From Martelella alba (lineage in GTDB: Bacteria > Pseudomonadota > Gammaproteobacteria > Enterobacterales > Enterobacteriaceae): a DNA stretch of 42,129 nucleotides. The position numbers and the translations under genes are program-made. The notes under the pieces are model-generated. The model worked only from the letters and a program-made list of their open reading frames with translations. It ran no database searches and was not told the origin of the DNA. Numbering within the stretch: the first letter of the stretch is position 1; every line of letters starts with the position of its first letter. The DNA lies in assembly GCF_005217455.1 (NCBI RefSeq), contig NZ_SZPQ01000039.1, positions 1 to 42,129 of the forward strand, in the 5' to 3' direction. Positions 9,932 to 18,006 of this stretch are shown one piece after another.

Positions 9932-10423
9932 ATGGCAATTCCTGTTTATCTCTGGCTGAAAGACGATGGAGGCACCCACATCAAGGGGTCAGTGAACGTT
10001 CGGGAGCGTGAAGGCAGCATTGAAGTGGTCGCTCAGCAACACAACCTGTACATCCCGACTGACAACAACAGCGGCAAATTGACCGGTACCCGGATCCACA
10101 CGCCATTCCAGTTTACCAAGGAAATCGACGCCGCCAGTCCATACCTTTACAAGGCGGTCACCACCGGTCAGACCCTGAGTTCCGCGGAATTCAAGTGGTA
10201 CAGAATCAACGACGCGGGCCAGGAAGTGGAGTATTTCAATACCACACTGGAGAACGTCAAAGTGGTGAAGGTAGCGCCGATGATGCACGACCTCAAGGAT
10301 CCCGCCTACGAGAAGCACAACCATCTGGAGCAGATCGCGCTGCGCTACGAAAAAATCATCTGGACCTACAAAGACGGCAACATCATTCATTCCGATTCCT
10401 GGAATGAACGCGCCACGGGGTAA
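9932..10423 (+). CDS. hcp: Hcp (TssD), T6SS inner tube protein
   Basis: 163 residues. Hcp hexamers stack to form the tube that is propelled out of the cell, and also carry small effectors. It begins MAIPVYLWLKDDGG, as in the enterobacterial Hcp group, followed by IKGSVNVREREGSIEVVAQQ, a GTRIHTPF beta segment, FTKEIDAASPYLYKAVTTGQ and the C-terminal YEKIIWTYKDGNIIHSDSW. The start at 9932 is set by GGAGAG eight bases upstream and by the conserved N-terminus; an upstream in-frame ATG at 9854 gives no family similarity. No defect is seen. A 13-bp tandem duplication starts inside its last codons. Confidence 0.96.
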   Translation: MAIPVYLWLKDDGGTHIKGSVNVREREGSIEVVAQQHNLYIPTDNNSGKLTGTRIHTPFQFTKEIDAASPYLYKAVTTGQTLSSAEFKWYRINDAGQEVEYFNTTLENVKVVKVAPMMHDLKDPAYEKHNHLEQIALRYEKIIWTYKDGNIIHSDSWNERATG

Positions 10424-10438
10424 GCCCACGGGGTAAGC
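10413..10438. repeat. 13-bp tandem duplication at the hcp stop codon
   Basis: CCACGGGGTAAGC occurs twice back to back (10413-10425 and 10426-10438). The first copy contains the hcp stop codon TAA, so the protein is unchanged. It looks like a replication-slippage or repair duplication. Confidence 0.95.
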
Positions 10439-10673
10439 GCCCGACAGTCTTCTCCCGGGTCGTCTCAATCCCTCTTGCGCCCGGGCAATGGAAGGCGCGG
10501 CCCCTTTGCGCCAGACCCGCGCGCATGCGGAAATCCTGCCGGCGCATCGGTTATCGAAACCGCCGGAGCAAGGGGCAGGCGAGCTAACGGTTCTGGCGCG
10601 TTGCCGACCCTTACCGTGAAGTCGGGGTATCACTGCGGATTACAACCGGCCACACAATTAAAAGGAACCCGAA

Positions 10674-11219
10674 GTGTCACGTACACGTTTGACTAAACCC
10701 GCGTTCTGGCTGCTGCCAGGGCTGGCGTTCAGTTTTACTGGTTGCGGACTGACACAAAACGTCACGGATGGCGCCAAATCGGCCTTTAATTCTCTGTTTT
10801 ACCGGAAAATCAGCCAACTTCATCTGGATTTTACCGCCCGTGAGGCGCTTAACACCGATGCGCGGGAAAGTCATTCACTTTCCGTACCGGTGATGATTCG
10901 TATTTACCAGTTAAAGGATCGGAAAATTTTTGACCAGTTGGTTTATCAGCAACTGTCTGAAGAGGGCGACACGACTCTGTTAACGGACCTGCTCGCCCGT
11001 CGTGATGTTGTGGTGAAACCAGGGGGAGTGTCCAGCGTGAATATGCCGATGGAAGCCGATACACGGTTTGTGGCCGTAGCGGGGTTGTTTCGACATCCTG
11101 ATATAGCGAAAAACACCTGGAAGCGGGTGCTTAAACGCGAAGAGCTGGACCCGGCTAAACCACGGGTGCTGGAGGCCGGCAACAACAATCTCAGGTTATT
11201 GCCACTGAGGAATGAATAA
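10674..11219 (+). CDS. tssJ: TssJ T6SS outer-membrane lipoprotein (copy 2)
   Basis: 181 residues from a GTG start at 10674, with AAAAGGAA eight bases upstream. Signal peptide and lipobox (LLPGLAFSFTGC) lead into GLTQNVTDGAKS, then FYRKISQLHLDF, VMIRIYQLKDRK, VNMPMEADTRFVAVAGLF and LDPAKPRVLEAG. This is the canonical TssJ pattern and fits it better than the copy at 7221. Its stop overlaps the tssE start by one base (TAATG), so the two are cotranscribed. The 250 bases between hcp and this gene hold only a 46-codon ORF at 10488 that I do not recognise. Two tssJ genes in one cluster suggest that two T6SS segments have been joined. Confidence 0.92.
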   Translation: MSRTRLTKPAFWLLPGLAFSFTGCGLTQNVTDGAKSAFNSLFYRKISQLHLDFTAREALNTDARESHSLSVPVMIRIYQLKDRKIFDQLVYQQLSEEGDTTLLTDLLARRDVVVKPGGVSSVNMPMEADTRFVAVAGLFRHPDIAKNTWKRVLKREELDPAKPRVLEAGNNNLRLLPLRNE

Positions 11220-11674
11220 TGCCCTACGAACAGGAAACGCCATCACTCTATGAGATGCTCGCCGGCAACTTTACCGGCGGTTTAGGGCTCCATGAAATCA
11301 GCGAGCGGAACCGGGTTATCCTGTCGGTATTGGATAATATGCAGCGGATCCTCGACTGCCGCGCCGGTACGCTGGCTCATTTGCCGGATTACGGGTTGCC
11401 GGATATGACCAAAATTCTGCAGGGGATGCCCGGTACCGCGCATCAGCTCATGGCCACGCTTTCAGCGGTGTTGCTGAAATACGAGCCGCGCCTGGGTAAA
11501 ATTCAGGTTGTGTTACTTGAACAGACGCAACCCGGTGAGCTGCGCTATGCGATTGATGCTGAACTGAAAGGACTCGGCCTGGTGCGCTATGGCACCGAAT
11601 TTATGCCCGAGGGGCGTGTGTTTTTGCGCCATCTGAAGCAACAGCAATACCTTGAAAGTCGGGCCGGTATCTAA
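11219..11674 (+). CDS. tssE: TssE (gp25-like) T6SS baseplate protein
   Basis: 151 residues, the normal size for TssE, a baseplate wedge component related to phage T4 gp25. Visible features are SLYEMLAGNF at the start, ISERNRVILSVLDNMQRILDCRAGTL, LPDYGLPDM and a C-terminal region typical of the GPW/gp25 family (VLLKYEPRLGKIQVVLLE, LRYAIDAELKG). The start overlaps the preceding tssJ stop by one base. It is the last T6SS gene in the window; the next genes are on the other strand. Confidence 0.94.
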   Translation: MPYEQETPSLYEMLAGNFTGGLGLHEISERNRVILSVLDNMQRILDCRAGTLAHLPDYGLPDMTKILQGMPGTAHQLMATLSAVLLKYEPRLGKIQVVLLEQTQPGELRYAIDAELKGLGLVRYGTEFMPEGRVFLRHLKQQQYLESRAGI

Positions 11675-11724
11675 GTCATTCATCAGCCCGCCAAAATCAT
11701 GACAGGGGTCATTCCATATCCCGA

Positions 11725-11743
11725 GGCGGGTTGGACACCCGCC
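11725..11743. terminator. Hairpin between convergent tssE and decarboxylase operon
   Basis: A perfect 7-bp stem (GGCGGGT/ACCCGCC) with a 5-base loop lies between two convergent transcription units. There is no strong T-run directly after it on either strand, so it may be an imperfect bidirectional terminator. Confidence 0.4.
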
Positions 11744-11754
11744 GAAAAGGGCAT

Positions 11755-11982
11755 TTATTTCGCCAAAAGTGGTGGAATGGCCGGCACTTGCGGGGCGTTA
11801 TCTATATCCGCCTGCGTCATGCGAAACGCTTGCGGGTAATGCTCGCGCTGAGTCCGGCGCGCGGGTTCCGTATCGCGCCAGGTATAAAGGCAATGCTGGC
11901 ACTGATAAACCGTCCAAACGCCCGCCACCGGCGAGGTGGCCATGACGTTAATCTGCTCATCGGCGCAACGTGGACAAATCAT
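11755..11982 (-). CDS. bsdD: Hydroxyarylic acid decarboxylase small subunit D
   Basis: 75 residues beginning MICPRCADEQINVMATSPV, then YQCQHCLYTWRDTEP, and ending PQVPAIPPLL. This is the full pattern of subunit D (BsdD/VdcD/EcdD) of reversible non-oxidative hydroxyarylic acid decarboxylases. CPRC and CQHC form a likely zinc ribbon. The subunit is required for or supports activity of the UbiD-type C subunit in this family. AGGAGAG lies just upstream of the ATG, and the gene is 14 bases downstream of subunit C in the same operon. No damage visible. Confidence 0.93.
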   Translation of the reverse strand: MICPRCADEQINVMATSPVAGVWTVYQCQHCLYTWRDTEPARRTQREHYPQAFRMTQADIDNAPQVPAIPPLLAK

Positions 11983-11996
11983 CTTTCTCTCCTTAA

Positions 11997-13424
11997 TTAT
12001 TTTCGGTTAGCCAACAGAGCGGTCAGTTTTTCCACCCACAGGGCGGTCTCGGGCAAATCCTTCACCGGCTGGCTGTAGTGTCCGCGGCTATCGGGCGCAA
12101 CCGGCGTAGTGGCGTCGATAATCAGTTTGTCGGTGATGCCGGCGGGGCTGGAGCCCGGATCAAGTTCCAGTACCGACATATTAGGCAATTGCACCAGATC
12201 GCCCGCCGCATTGACTTTTGACGACAACGCCCACATCACTTGCGGCAAATTAAAAGGATCGACATCCTCATCCACCATGATCACCATTTTCACGTACCCC
12301 AGCCCGTGCGGCGTGGTCATCGCCCGCAACCCCACGGCCCGGGCAAAGCCGCCGTAGCGTTTTTGGGTAGAGATGATCGCCATCAGACCATGGGTGTACA
12401 TGGCGTTGACGGCCTGCACTTCCGGGAATTCCGCTTTTAGTTGCTGATAGAGCGGCACACAGGTCGCCGGTCCTATCAGATAATCAATTTCCGTCCAAGG
12501 CATGCCGAGATAAAGGGATTCAAAGATCAGTTTGGTGCGATACGAAACCTTATCGATACGCACGACCGTCATATTGCGGCCACCGGAATAATGGCCGGTG
12601 AATTCCCCAAAGGGCCCTTCGATTTCACGTTTGCGTCCTTCTATCACACCTTCTAGAATGACTTCCGATCCCCATGGCACATCAAGACCGGTCAGTGGCG
12701 CGGTGGCGATGGGATACGGGCATTCCCGCAGCGCGCCCGCCATTTCATATTCCGACTGGTCGTATTTAAGGGGGGTGGCGCCCATTAACGTGATAATGGG
12801 GTCGTTACCCAGTGTGATCGCTATGGGCAAATCCTCACCCCGTTCTTCCGCTTTATGCAGTTGCAACGCGATGTCATGCATCGGCACCGGTTGTAGGCCA
12901 AGCTTACGTGGCCCTTTGACTTCCATGCGATAAACGCCCACGTTCTGTTTACCGAAATTATCCGGTTCCAGAGGATCGCGGGAAACAACACAGGCCTTGT
13001 CAAGATAGAATCCGCCGTCACCGTCGTTTAGCCGAAACAGCGGCAGAATATCGAACAGATTAATCTCCTCGCCATCCACCGTATTTTCCGACCAGGCCGG
13101 GTTTTCCCGACGCTCCGGCGCCACCGGGAAGTTATCCCAGCGTCGGATGAACTCATCAATTTGCTGCTTAACCGGGGTATTGGGCGGCAGCCCCAGGGAG
13201 ATGGCATGGTTTTGCCAGGAACCCAGGGTATTCATGACAACGTGCGCGTCCCTGAACCCTTTGATATTGGTAAACGAAAGTGCTGGCGCGCCCTCGCCGA
13301 TGCGGCCGGTGGCGTTGGCCGCCGCGGCGATATCCGGCTCGGCCTGTACCTCTTCGCTAATGTGTAATAGTTGCCCCTGGCTATCCAGCGCATGCAAATA
13401 GCTGCGCAAATCATCAAATGCCAT
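11997..13424 (-). CDS. bsdC: UbiD-type hydroxyarylic acid decarboxylase subunit C
   Basis: 475 residues, the expected length. UbiD enzymes use prenylated FMN and a divalent metal to decarboxylate (or carboxylate) phenolic acids such as 4-hydroxybenzoate, protocatechuate or vanillate. Recognisable blocks: LRSYLHALDSQGQLLHI, APALSFTNIKGF, LFRLNDGDGGFYLDKACV (prFMN/metal site), IEGPFGEFTGHYSG (catalytic Glu region of the E-R-E set), and the C-terminal PGSSPAGITDKLIIDATTP. GGAGGAG lies seven bases before the ATG, two bases after the B-subunit stop, so translation is coupled. The close match to enterobacterial EcdC-like proteins and linkage to hosA point to 4-hydroxybenzoate-type substrates; the exact substrate is inferred. 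Confidence 0.94.
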   Translation of the reverse strand: MAFDDLRSYLHALDSQGQLLHISEEVQAEPDIAAAANATGRIGEGAPALSFTNIKGFRDAHVVMNTLGSWQNHAISLGLPPNTPVKQQIDEFIRRWDNFPVAPERRENPAWSENTVDGEEINLFDILPLFRLNDGDGGFYLDKACVVSRDPLEPDNFGKQNVGVYRMEVKGPRKLGLQPVPMHDIALQLHKAEERGEDLPIAITLGNDPIITLMGATPLKYDQSEYEMAGALRECPYPIATAPLTGLDVPWGSEVILEGVIEGRKREIEGPFGEFTGHYSGGRNMTVVRIDKVSYRTKLIFESLYLGMPWTEIDYLIGPATCVPLYQQLKAEFPEVQAVNAMYTHGLMAIISTQKRYGGFARAVGLRAMTTPHGLGYVKMVIMVDEDVDPFNLPQVMWALSSKVNAAGDLVQLPNMSVLELDPGSSPAGITDKLIIDATTPVAPDSRGHYSQPVKDLPETALWVEKLTALLANRK

Positions 13425-13426
13425 GC

Positions 13427-14026
13427 TTACTCCTCCATTTTCAAATCATACTGTGCCATTGCATCGCGCAGCCCATGCCAACGTCGCGTCTTGGGATAAT
13501 CAGGACCGAACTGATCGAGTATGCGGGCAACGATATGGTCAATGACATCCTCAAGGGTGTTAGGACGGTTATAAAAAGCCGGCATGGGCGGTACTATCGC
13601 TACTCCCATGCGCGACAAGGCAAGCATATTTTCCAGGTGAATGGCGCTGAGCGGCATTTCACGGGGAACCAAGACCAGTTTGCGTCCTTCCTTTAGCGCC
13701 ACATCCGCCGCGCGCCCCACCAAACCATCGGCATAGCCGGCTCGGATACCCGCCAGCGTTTTCATGCTGCAAGGGATAATAATCATGCCGTCGCCGCGAA
13801 AAGATCCTGAGGAGATCGTCGCTGCCTGATCAGCCGGGTCATACACGACATCCGCCAAATCAGCCACCTGACGAACGCTGTAGTGCGTCTCCAACGCGAC
13901 AGTGGTTTTGGCCCACGTTGACATAACGAGGTGGGTTTCCACTTCGGGTAAGGGTTTGAGCGCCTTGAGCAAGGCGACACCCAAGGGCGCGCCTGTCGCG
14001 CCGGTCATCCCAACACTAAGTCTCAT
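13427..14026 (-). CDS. bsdB: UbiX-like flavin prenyltransferase, decarboxylase subunit B
   Basis: 199 residues from ATG 14026 (MRLSVGMTGATGAPLGVALL). UbiX-type enzymes join dimethylallyl phosphate to FMN to make the prFMN cofactor for the UbiD partner. Motifs visible are GMTGATGAPLGV (flavin phosphate site), ISSGSFRGDGMIIIPCSMKTLAGIRAGYADGLVGRAADV and LVPREMPLSAIHLENML. A GTG twelve bases upstream (14038) is also in frame, but the family start corresponds to 14026. It is the first gene of the bsdBCD operon, directly downstream of a palindromic operator and divergent from hosA. Confidence 0.94.
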   Translation of the reverse strand: MRLSVGMTGATGAPLGVALLKALKPLPEVETHLVMSTWAKTTVALETHYSVRQVADLADVVYDPADQAATISSGSFRGDGMIIIPCSMKTLAGIRAGYADGLVGRAADVALKEGRKLVLVPREMPLSAIHLENMLALSRMGVAIVPPMPAFYNRPNTLEDVIDHIVARILDQFGPDYPKTRRWHGLRDAMAQYDLKMEE

Positions 14027-14043
14027 CGTCTTCTTCACTAATC

Positions 14044-14057
14044 GTTCTTATACGAAC
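14044..14057. promoter_or_regulatory. Candidate HosA operator 1 (decarboxylase side)
   Basis: GTTCTTATACGAAC lies in the leader of the bsdBCD operon, 18 bases before its ATG. It is a near-perfect palindrome (one mismatch from GTTCGTATACGAAC), matching the second site 52 bases away. MarR-family HosA is known to bind a palindrome of this kind near its own gene and the decarboxylase operon. Confidence 0.75.
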
Positions 14058-14109
14058 TTTCAAGAAGTTAAACCTTACCTATAAGATATTCAATCACATT
14101 TATGAAAAA

Positions 14110-14123
14110 GTTCGTATACGAAT
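14110..14123. promoter_or_regulatory. Candidate HosA operator 2 (hosA side)
   Basis: GTTCGTATACGAAT contains the perfect 12-bp palindrome TTCGTATACGAA at 14111-14122. With site 1 it flanks the intergenic core that must hold the divergent promoters, so one regulator could control both directions. Confidence 0.78.
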
Positions 14124-14234
14124 ATAATGCGGTGCATTATCGTGATTCAGGCACGTCGGCGGGAAGCTATTGCCGCAATCACAACTTTTTGCGATGGTAT
14201 CGACACCATTTGAAACAGTGGCATCTTAAATACA

Positions 14235-14669
14235 ATGGCCAAAGAACTTGGGCGTGTTCCTTTCCACCTTATGCGGCAGCTTTTCCAGGAGCACACATCG
14301 CTGTGGCAAAAATTACTGCCTGATCTCACCAAGCCGCAGTATTCCGTGCTCTGCGCCGTCGCTGATCAACCGGGTATTGAGCAAATGGATTTAATGGACG
14401 CGGCGCTCAGCACTAAAGCGACGTTGGCGGAAATGTTGTCACGAATGGAAAAAAAGGGCCTGCTGATTAAACGTCAAGGCGCGGACGACAAACGTAGACG
14501 TTTTATCTTCCTCACGGCGGAAGGGATACAAACACTGCAACGTTCCCGTCCAGTGGCCGATGACATTGACGCCGCATTTTTGTCACAACTTTCCGCCAGC
14601 CAACAGGACGATTTGATAGGCCTGTTGCGGGCCATGCTGCGGGGAAAAAGCACGGATATGGATCAGTAA
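14235..14669 (+). CDS. hosA: HosA-like MarR-family regulator
   Basis: 144 residues. LMRQLFQEHTSLWQKLLPDLTKPQYSVLCAVADQPGIEQ, ALSTKATLAEMLSRMEKKGLL (recognition helix region) and DDKRRRFIFLTAEG (wing) align block by block with E. coli HosA. HosA is a MarR-type repressor reported to respond to 4-hydroxybenzoate and to control the adjacent decarboxylase operon. The divergent arrangement and two palindromes fit that role. The ribosome-binding site before ATG 14235 is weak. No defect seen. Confidence 0.88.
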   Translation: MAKELGRVPFHLMRQLFQEHTSLWQKLLPDLTKPQYSVLCAVADQPGIEQMDLMDAALSTKATLAEMLSRMEKKGLLIKRQGADDKRRRFIFLTAEGIQTLQRSRPVADDIDAAFLSQLSASQQDDLIGLLRAMLRGKSTDMDQ

Positions 14670-14997
14670 TGGCGTCAACGCGAGGATGACTTTTGGGCGT
14701 TTACGATACGGTTGCGCATGAATTCAGCGAGCTTATGCAAAAGCCCTCATCGTCAAGTTGCATCAGGGCGTCGCTGAAGGTCGTGCTGTGGTCAGCAATA
14801 GGTCTGTTCCTTCTGAGATGATCATCTTTACAACCTTTACCTTACCGGATAAGCCGATGGATCTCACCTTCCTGTCAAATTCACACTACGCCTTCAGTAC
14901 GCTATCCTCCGAGCCAGGTAAGATGGCGATTACGGCAGAACAGACTCAGTGGATGAATAACCCGCGCGATCGCGCGGGACAGAAAACGCGAGGATTA
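14670..14997. other. Gene-free stretch after hosA
   Basis: 328 bases between convergent hosA and the UxaA-like gene. Short ORFs in it (for example from 14758) show no family I recognise, and the reading frames break up. It contains the perfect GC palindrome at 14961-14978. Possibly the debris of an older gene. Confidence 0.5.
14961..14978. terminator. Perfect 18-bp GC palindrome, possible bidirectional terminator
   Basis: CCCGCGCGATCGCGCGGG is fully self-complementary and sits about 20 bases past the stop of the minus-strand UxaA-like gene and about 290 bases past hosA. It could form a strong stem only by opening its centre as a loop, and it lacks a clear T-run. Function as a terminator is uncertain. 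Confidence 0.4.
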
Positions 14998-16536
14998 TCA
15001 AGCCAGCACACCAATTGGCCACGGCACAAATTCATTTTCGCCGACCCCTAACGCCTCACTTTTACTTTCCTCACCAGAAGCGACCCGCAGGATTTTCTCG
15101 AAAATGAGTTGGCCCATTTCCTGGATGGTTTTTTCTCCATCAATCACCATACCGCAATTGATGTCCATATCCTCTTCCATCCGTTTATACATGGAAGTAT
15201 TGCTGGCGAGTTTGATACACGGCGCTGGGACGGAACCGAAACAAGAACCCCGCCCAGTAGTGAAAGTGATAAGATTGGCGCCACCGGCTATTTGCCCGGT
15301 GGCGGATACCGGGTCCAGTCCTGGGGTATCCATAAACACCAGTCCATGGACTGTTACTGGATATGCATATTCATATACTTCCATCAAAGGCGCATTACCG
15401 CCTTTTTTGGCGCCGCCAAGAGATTTTTCCAGCACATTGGCCAAGCCGCCAGCATTATTGCCGGGGCTCACCCGGCCGTTGATTTGGGTATCGCGCCCAG
15501 CATTGTATTTTAACCACCAATTGATACGATCCACCAGTTTTTGTCCCACTTCCGGCGTGACGGCTCGTGCCGTCAAGGTATGCTCGACCCCGAAAATCTC
15601 AGTGGTTTCTGATAAAATGGCTGTACCACCATGGCGCACCAGAATATCTACCGCCGCGCCAAGCGATGGGTTGGCGGAAAGTCCGGAGAAACCATCGGAA
15701 CCGCCACACTGCATACCGATACAGATATGTTCGGCGGAGACGGTCTGACGCGTGTAACTATTAGCATGGGGCAGCATATCGTAAACTTCTTCGATACCTT
15801 TTTCGATGGTCTTACGCGTACCGCCGGTATCCTGAATCACCAGTTTGCGGACTGTCTCGTTTTCTTCGAGACCCATTTGTTCAAAAAATCCATGAATATT
15901 GTTACGTTCACAGCCCAGCGCCACTATCAGCGCTGCGGCAGTATTGGGATTTCTCACAAAGCCAGCCAGGGTGCGGCGTAATAAATCCATGGGTTCGCCA
16001 GTCATTTCCATACCACAACCTAGCTCATGAATAAAAGGTACTACGCCGTCCACATTGCCGTATTCGGCTAAACGCTCATCAGTAAAATAATCAGCTATTT
16101 TACGCGCTACTGTGGCGCCACAGTTGCCTACCACAAACACGCCGATGTAATTACGAGTACCCACTTTGCCGTTTTCACGGACAAACCCTTGGAAAGTGGC
16201 CCGTTGTTCTTTTGGTAAATAATCTATCGGATGGTAATTTTTACTAAAAGCGTAATCTCTCTCAAAATTATCGAAAAGAATATTATGGCTATGCATCCAA
16301 CTGCCTGGCTGAGTATCTTCCCCAGCAAAACCAATTACCGTATTATATTTCAGAATCGGCTGACCTTTGCTTATAAACGTTGTAGCGATTTTATGACCAG
16401 CCGGGACGTTATGCAATGTTGTCACTCCCTCACTGGTGATGAGGGTGCCAGCCGGAATTTCAGTTGGCGCAACAACAACATTATCTTTGTCGTCCAGCCT
16501 GATAACCCGGCCCTGATCGGATTGAGTATTCATCAT
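14998..16536 (-). CDS. UxaA/GarD-family sugar acid dehydratase
   Basis: 512 residues, within the range of altronate and galactarate dehydratases (about 495-525). These iron-dependent enzymes remove water from altronate, galactarate or related acids to give 2-keto-3-deoxy acids. An N-terminal SAF-like domain (about 8-85, including VPAGHKIATTFISKGQPI) is followed by the large domain with FVRENGKVGTRNYIGV, GCGMEMTGEP, ALGCERNNIHG, IGMQCGGSDGFSGLSANP, TEIFGVEHTL and GRGSCFGSVPAPCIKLASN. GGAGG precedes two adjacent ATGs (16536, 16533). It lies about 96 bases downstream of an MFS transporter in the same direction. The precise substrate cannot be read from sequence; context suggests an aldarate or aldonate. 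Confidence 0.88.
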   Translation of the reverse strand: MMNTQSDQGRVIRLDDKDNVVVAPTEIPAGTLITSEGVTTLHNVPAGHKIATTFISKGQPILKYNTVIGFAGEDTQPGSWMHSHNILFDNFERDYAFSKNYHPIDYLPKEQRATFQGFVRENGKVGTRNYIGVFVVGNCGATVARKIADYFTDERLAEYGNVDGVVPFIHELGCGMEMTGEPMDLLRRTLAGFVRNPNTAAALIVALGCERNNIHGFFEQMGLEENETVRKLVIQDTGGTRKTIEKGIEEVYDMLPHANSYTRQTVSAEHICIGMQCGGSDGFSGLSANPSLGAAVDILVRHGGTAILSETTEIFGVEHTLTARAVTPEVGQKLVDRINWWLKYNAGRDTQINGRVSPGNNAGGLANVLEKSLGGAKKGGNAPLMEVYEYAYPVTVHGLVFMDTPGLDPVSATGQIAGGANLITFTTGRGSCFGSVPAPCIKLASNTSMYKRMEEDMDINCGMVIDGEKTIQEMGQLIFEKILRVASGEESKSEALGVGENEFVPWPIGVLA

Positions 16537-16632
16537 TTGTCCTCCAGTTTCATCACTTCTATAAGATTAAATAAGTAAGATATATACAGAGAAATACCTT
16601 TGGCTTGATTATAAAAACGGAGTTATTGCCCT

Positions 16633-18006
16633 TTACGTTAATTTTTTTGTCGTCGGCACAGGGGCAGTGGGCGACAGAGCGAGAGAAGTCAATTCTAATC
16701 GTTTGATTTTGCCGACGATCACCCAGTAGCTTAGAACAGCGATAATTCCATGTGAACCTACAAAAATCAGCGCCAATTGAAAAGAACCGGTCATGGACAA
16801 CACATAACCAATGACAACCGGGGTAATAATACCAGATAGGTTTCCTATGGAATTGAAGATTCCACCAGTTATCCCAATGATTTTCTTGGGTGCCGTATCC
16901 GCCACCACAGCCCAGCCCAATGATCCGAAACCCTTACCGAAAAAGGCGAGGCTCATAAAAAAGATTACCATTGATTCGGTTTGTACATAATTACACAACA
17001 TCATGGTGGCGCTTAATGTCAACCCAAAGGTAATTGGACCTTTGCGGGCCAAGCTTAGATTATTCGTCTTCTTGAGCAGCCAATCAGAAATATATCCGCT
17101 GGTGATACCGCCGGCCAAACCACAAATAGCTGGAACCGAGGCTATCATTCCCGCTTGTAAAATAGTCAGCCCACGTTCCTTAACGAGATAGATAGGAAAC
17201 CACGACATAAAAAACCAGGTAATGGCATTAATGCAATACTGCGCAATAAATATTCCTATCAGCATACGGCTTTTGAACAGTTGGCCAATATCGTACCAAG
17301 AAGCAGATTTTTTGACGGGCCGTCCCTGAGTATCCTGACCGAGGGCCATATCTAAATCGATCAATCCGCCGCCTTGGCGGATATGTTCCAACTCAGCCTG
17401 ATTAACCCACGGGTGCTTCATCGGCACATGAAATATTTTGTTCCATAAAAATGCCACGAGCATACCGAGTAACCCCATGATAATAAAGACATGTTGCCAG
17501 CCAAAGGTATGACATAACCATCCCATCAACGGCATGAACACGGCGATGGAGACATATTGGGCGCTATTGAATATTGCGCCGGCAACGCCGCGTTCCGCAG
17601 ATGGAAACCAGGCGGCGATAATTCGACCAGCGGACGGTCCCACCGGGGCCTCGCAGACGCCAAGCAGGAAACGTAATATGAGCAAAGCGGGAATAATCAG
17701 GGAAATGTAGCTCACAAAACCCATGCCTATTGTTACGATTGACCAGATGAGAACACCCAGGAACATGGCCAATTTTGATCCGAACTTGTCCGACACCCAA
17801 CCAGCTGGTGTCATGCATATCACATAAGCCCAACTAAAAACGGAAAATAGATAACCCATTTCTATGGATGAAATACCCAAGTCGCGTTGCATGTCCAGCC
17901 CAGCGACCGACAGTGTGGCCCTATCGCCGGTGGCTAGTGTTAGCACCAATGTAATCATCGCCAAGATAAAATATCTAGCATGAGTCTTTTTATGCGGGGT
18001 ATTCAC
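16633..18006 (-). CDS. MFS transporter, anion:cation symporter (hexuronate/hexarate type)
   Basis: 457 residues from GTG 18006, chosen because AGGAGG lies five bases upstream; an ATG 54 bases earlier lacks such a site. About twelve membrane segments; the first is ILAMITLVLTLATGDRATLSVAG. Typical ACS-family motifs follow: AGWVSDKFGSKLAMF between helices 2 and 3, RFLLGVCEAPVGPSAGRIIAAWFP, and the YISDWLLKK loop in the second half. The family (GudP, GarP, ExuT, DgoT) imports glucarate, galactarate, hexuronates or galactonate with protons. It is first in an operon with the UxaA-like dehydratase and divergent from the gntR gene, with a candidate operator over its promoter. Confidence 0.9.
   Translation of the reverse strand: MNTPHKKTHARYFILAMITLVLTLATGDRATLSVAGLDMQRDLGISSIEMGYLFSVFSWAYVICMTPAGWVSDKFGSKLAMFLGVLIWSIVTIGMGFVSYISLIIPALLILRFLLGVCEAPVGPSAGRIIAAWFPSAERGVAGAIFNSAQYVSIAVFMPLMGWLCHTFGWQHVFIIMGLLGMLVAFLWNKIFHVPMKHPWVNQAELEHIRQGGGLIDLDMALGQDTQGRPVKKSASWYDIGQLFKSRMLIGIFIAQYCINAITWFFMSWFPIYLVKERGLTILQAGMIASVPAICGLAGGITSGYISDWLLKKTNNLSLARKGPITFGLTLSATMMLCNYVQTESMVIFFMSLAFFGKGFGSLGWAVVADTAPKKIIGITGGIFNSIGNLSGIITPVVIGYVLSMTGSFQLALIFVGSHGIIAVLSYWVIVGKIKRLELTSLALSPTAPVPTTKKLT

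Noticed and set aside
10413..10438. Tandem 13-bp repeat as a CRISPR or regulatory repeat
   Set aside because: Only two directly abutting copies and no spacers; a simple duplication.
10488..10628. 46-codon ORF between hcp and the second tssJ
   Set aside because: No ribosome-binding site of note and no recognisable motif; composition alone does not make it a gene.
14961..14978. 18-bp palindrome as a phage attachment site
   Set aside because: No integrase, no tRNA and no second copy in the window; position between convergent genes fits a terminator-like role better.
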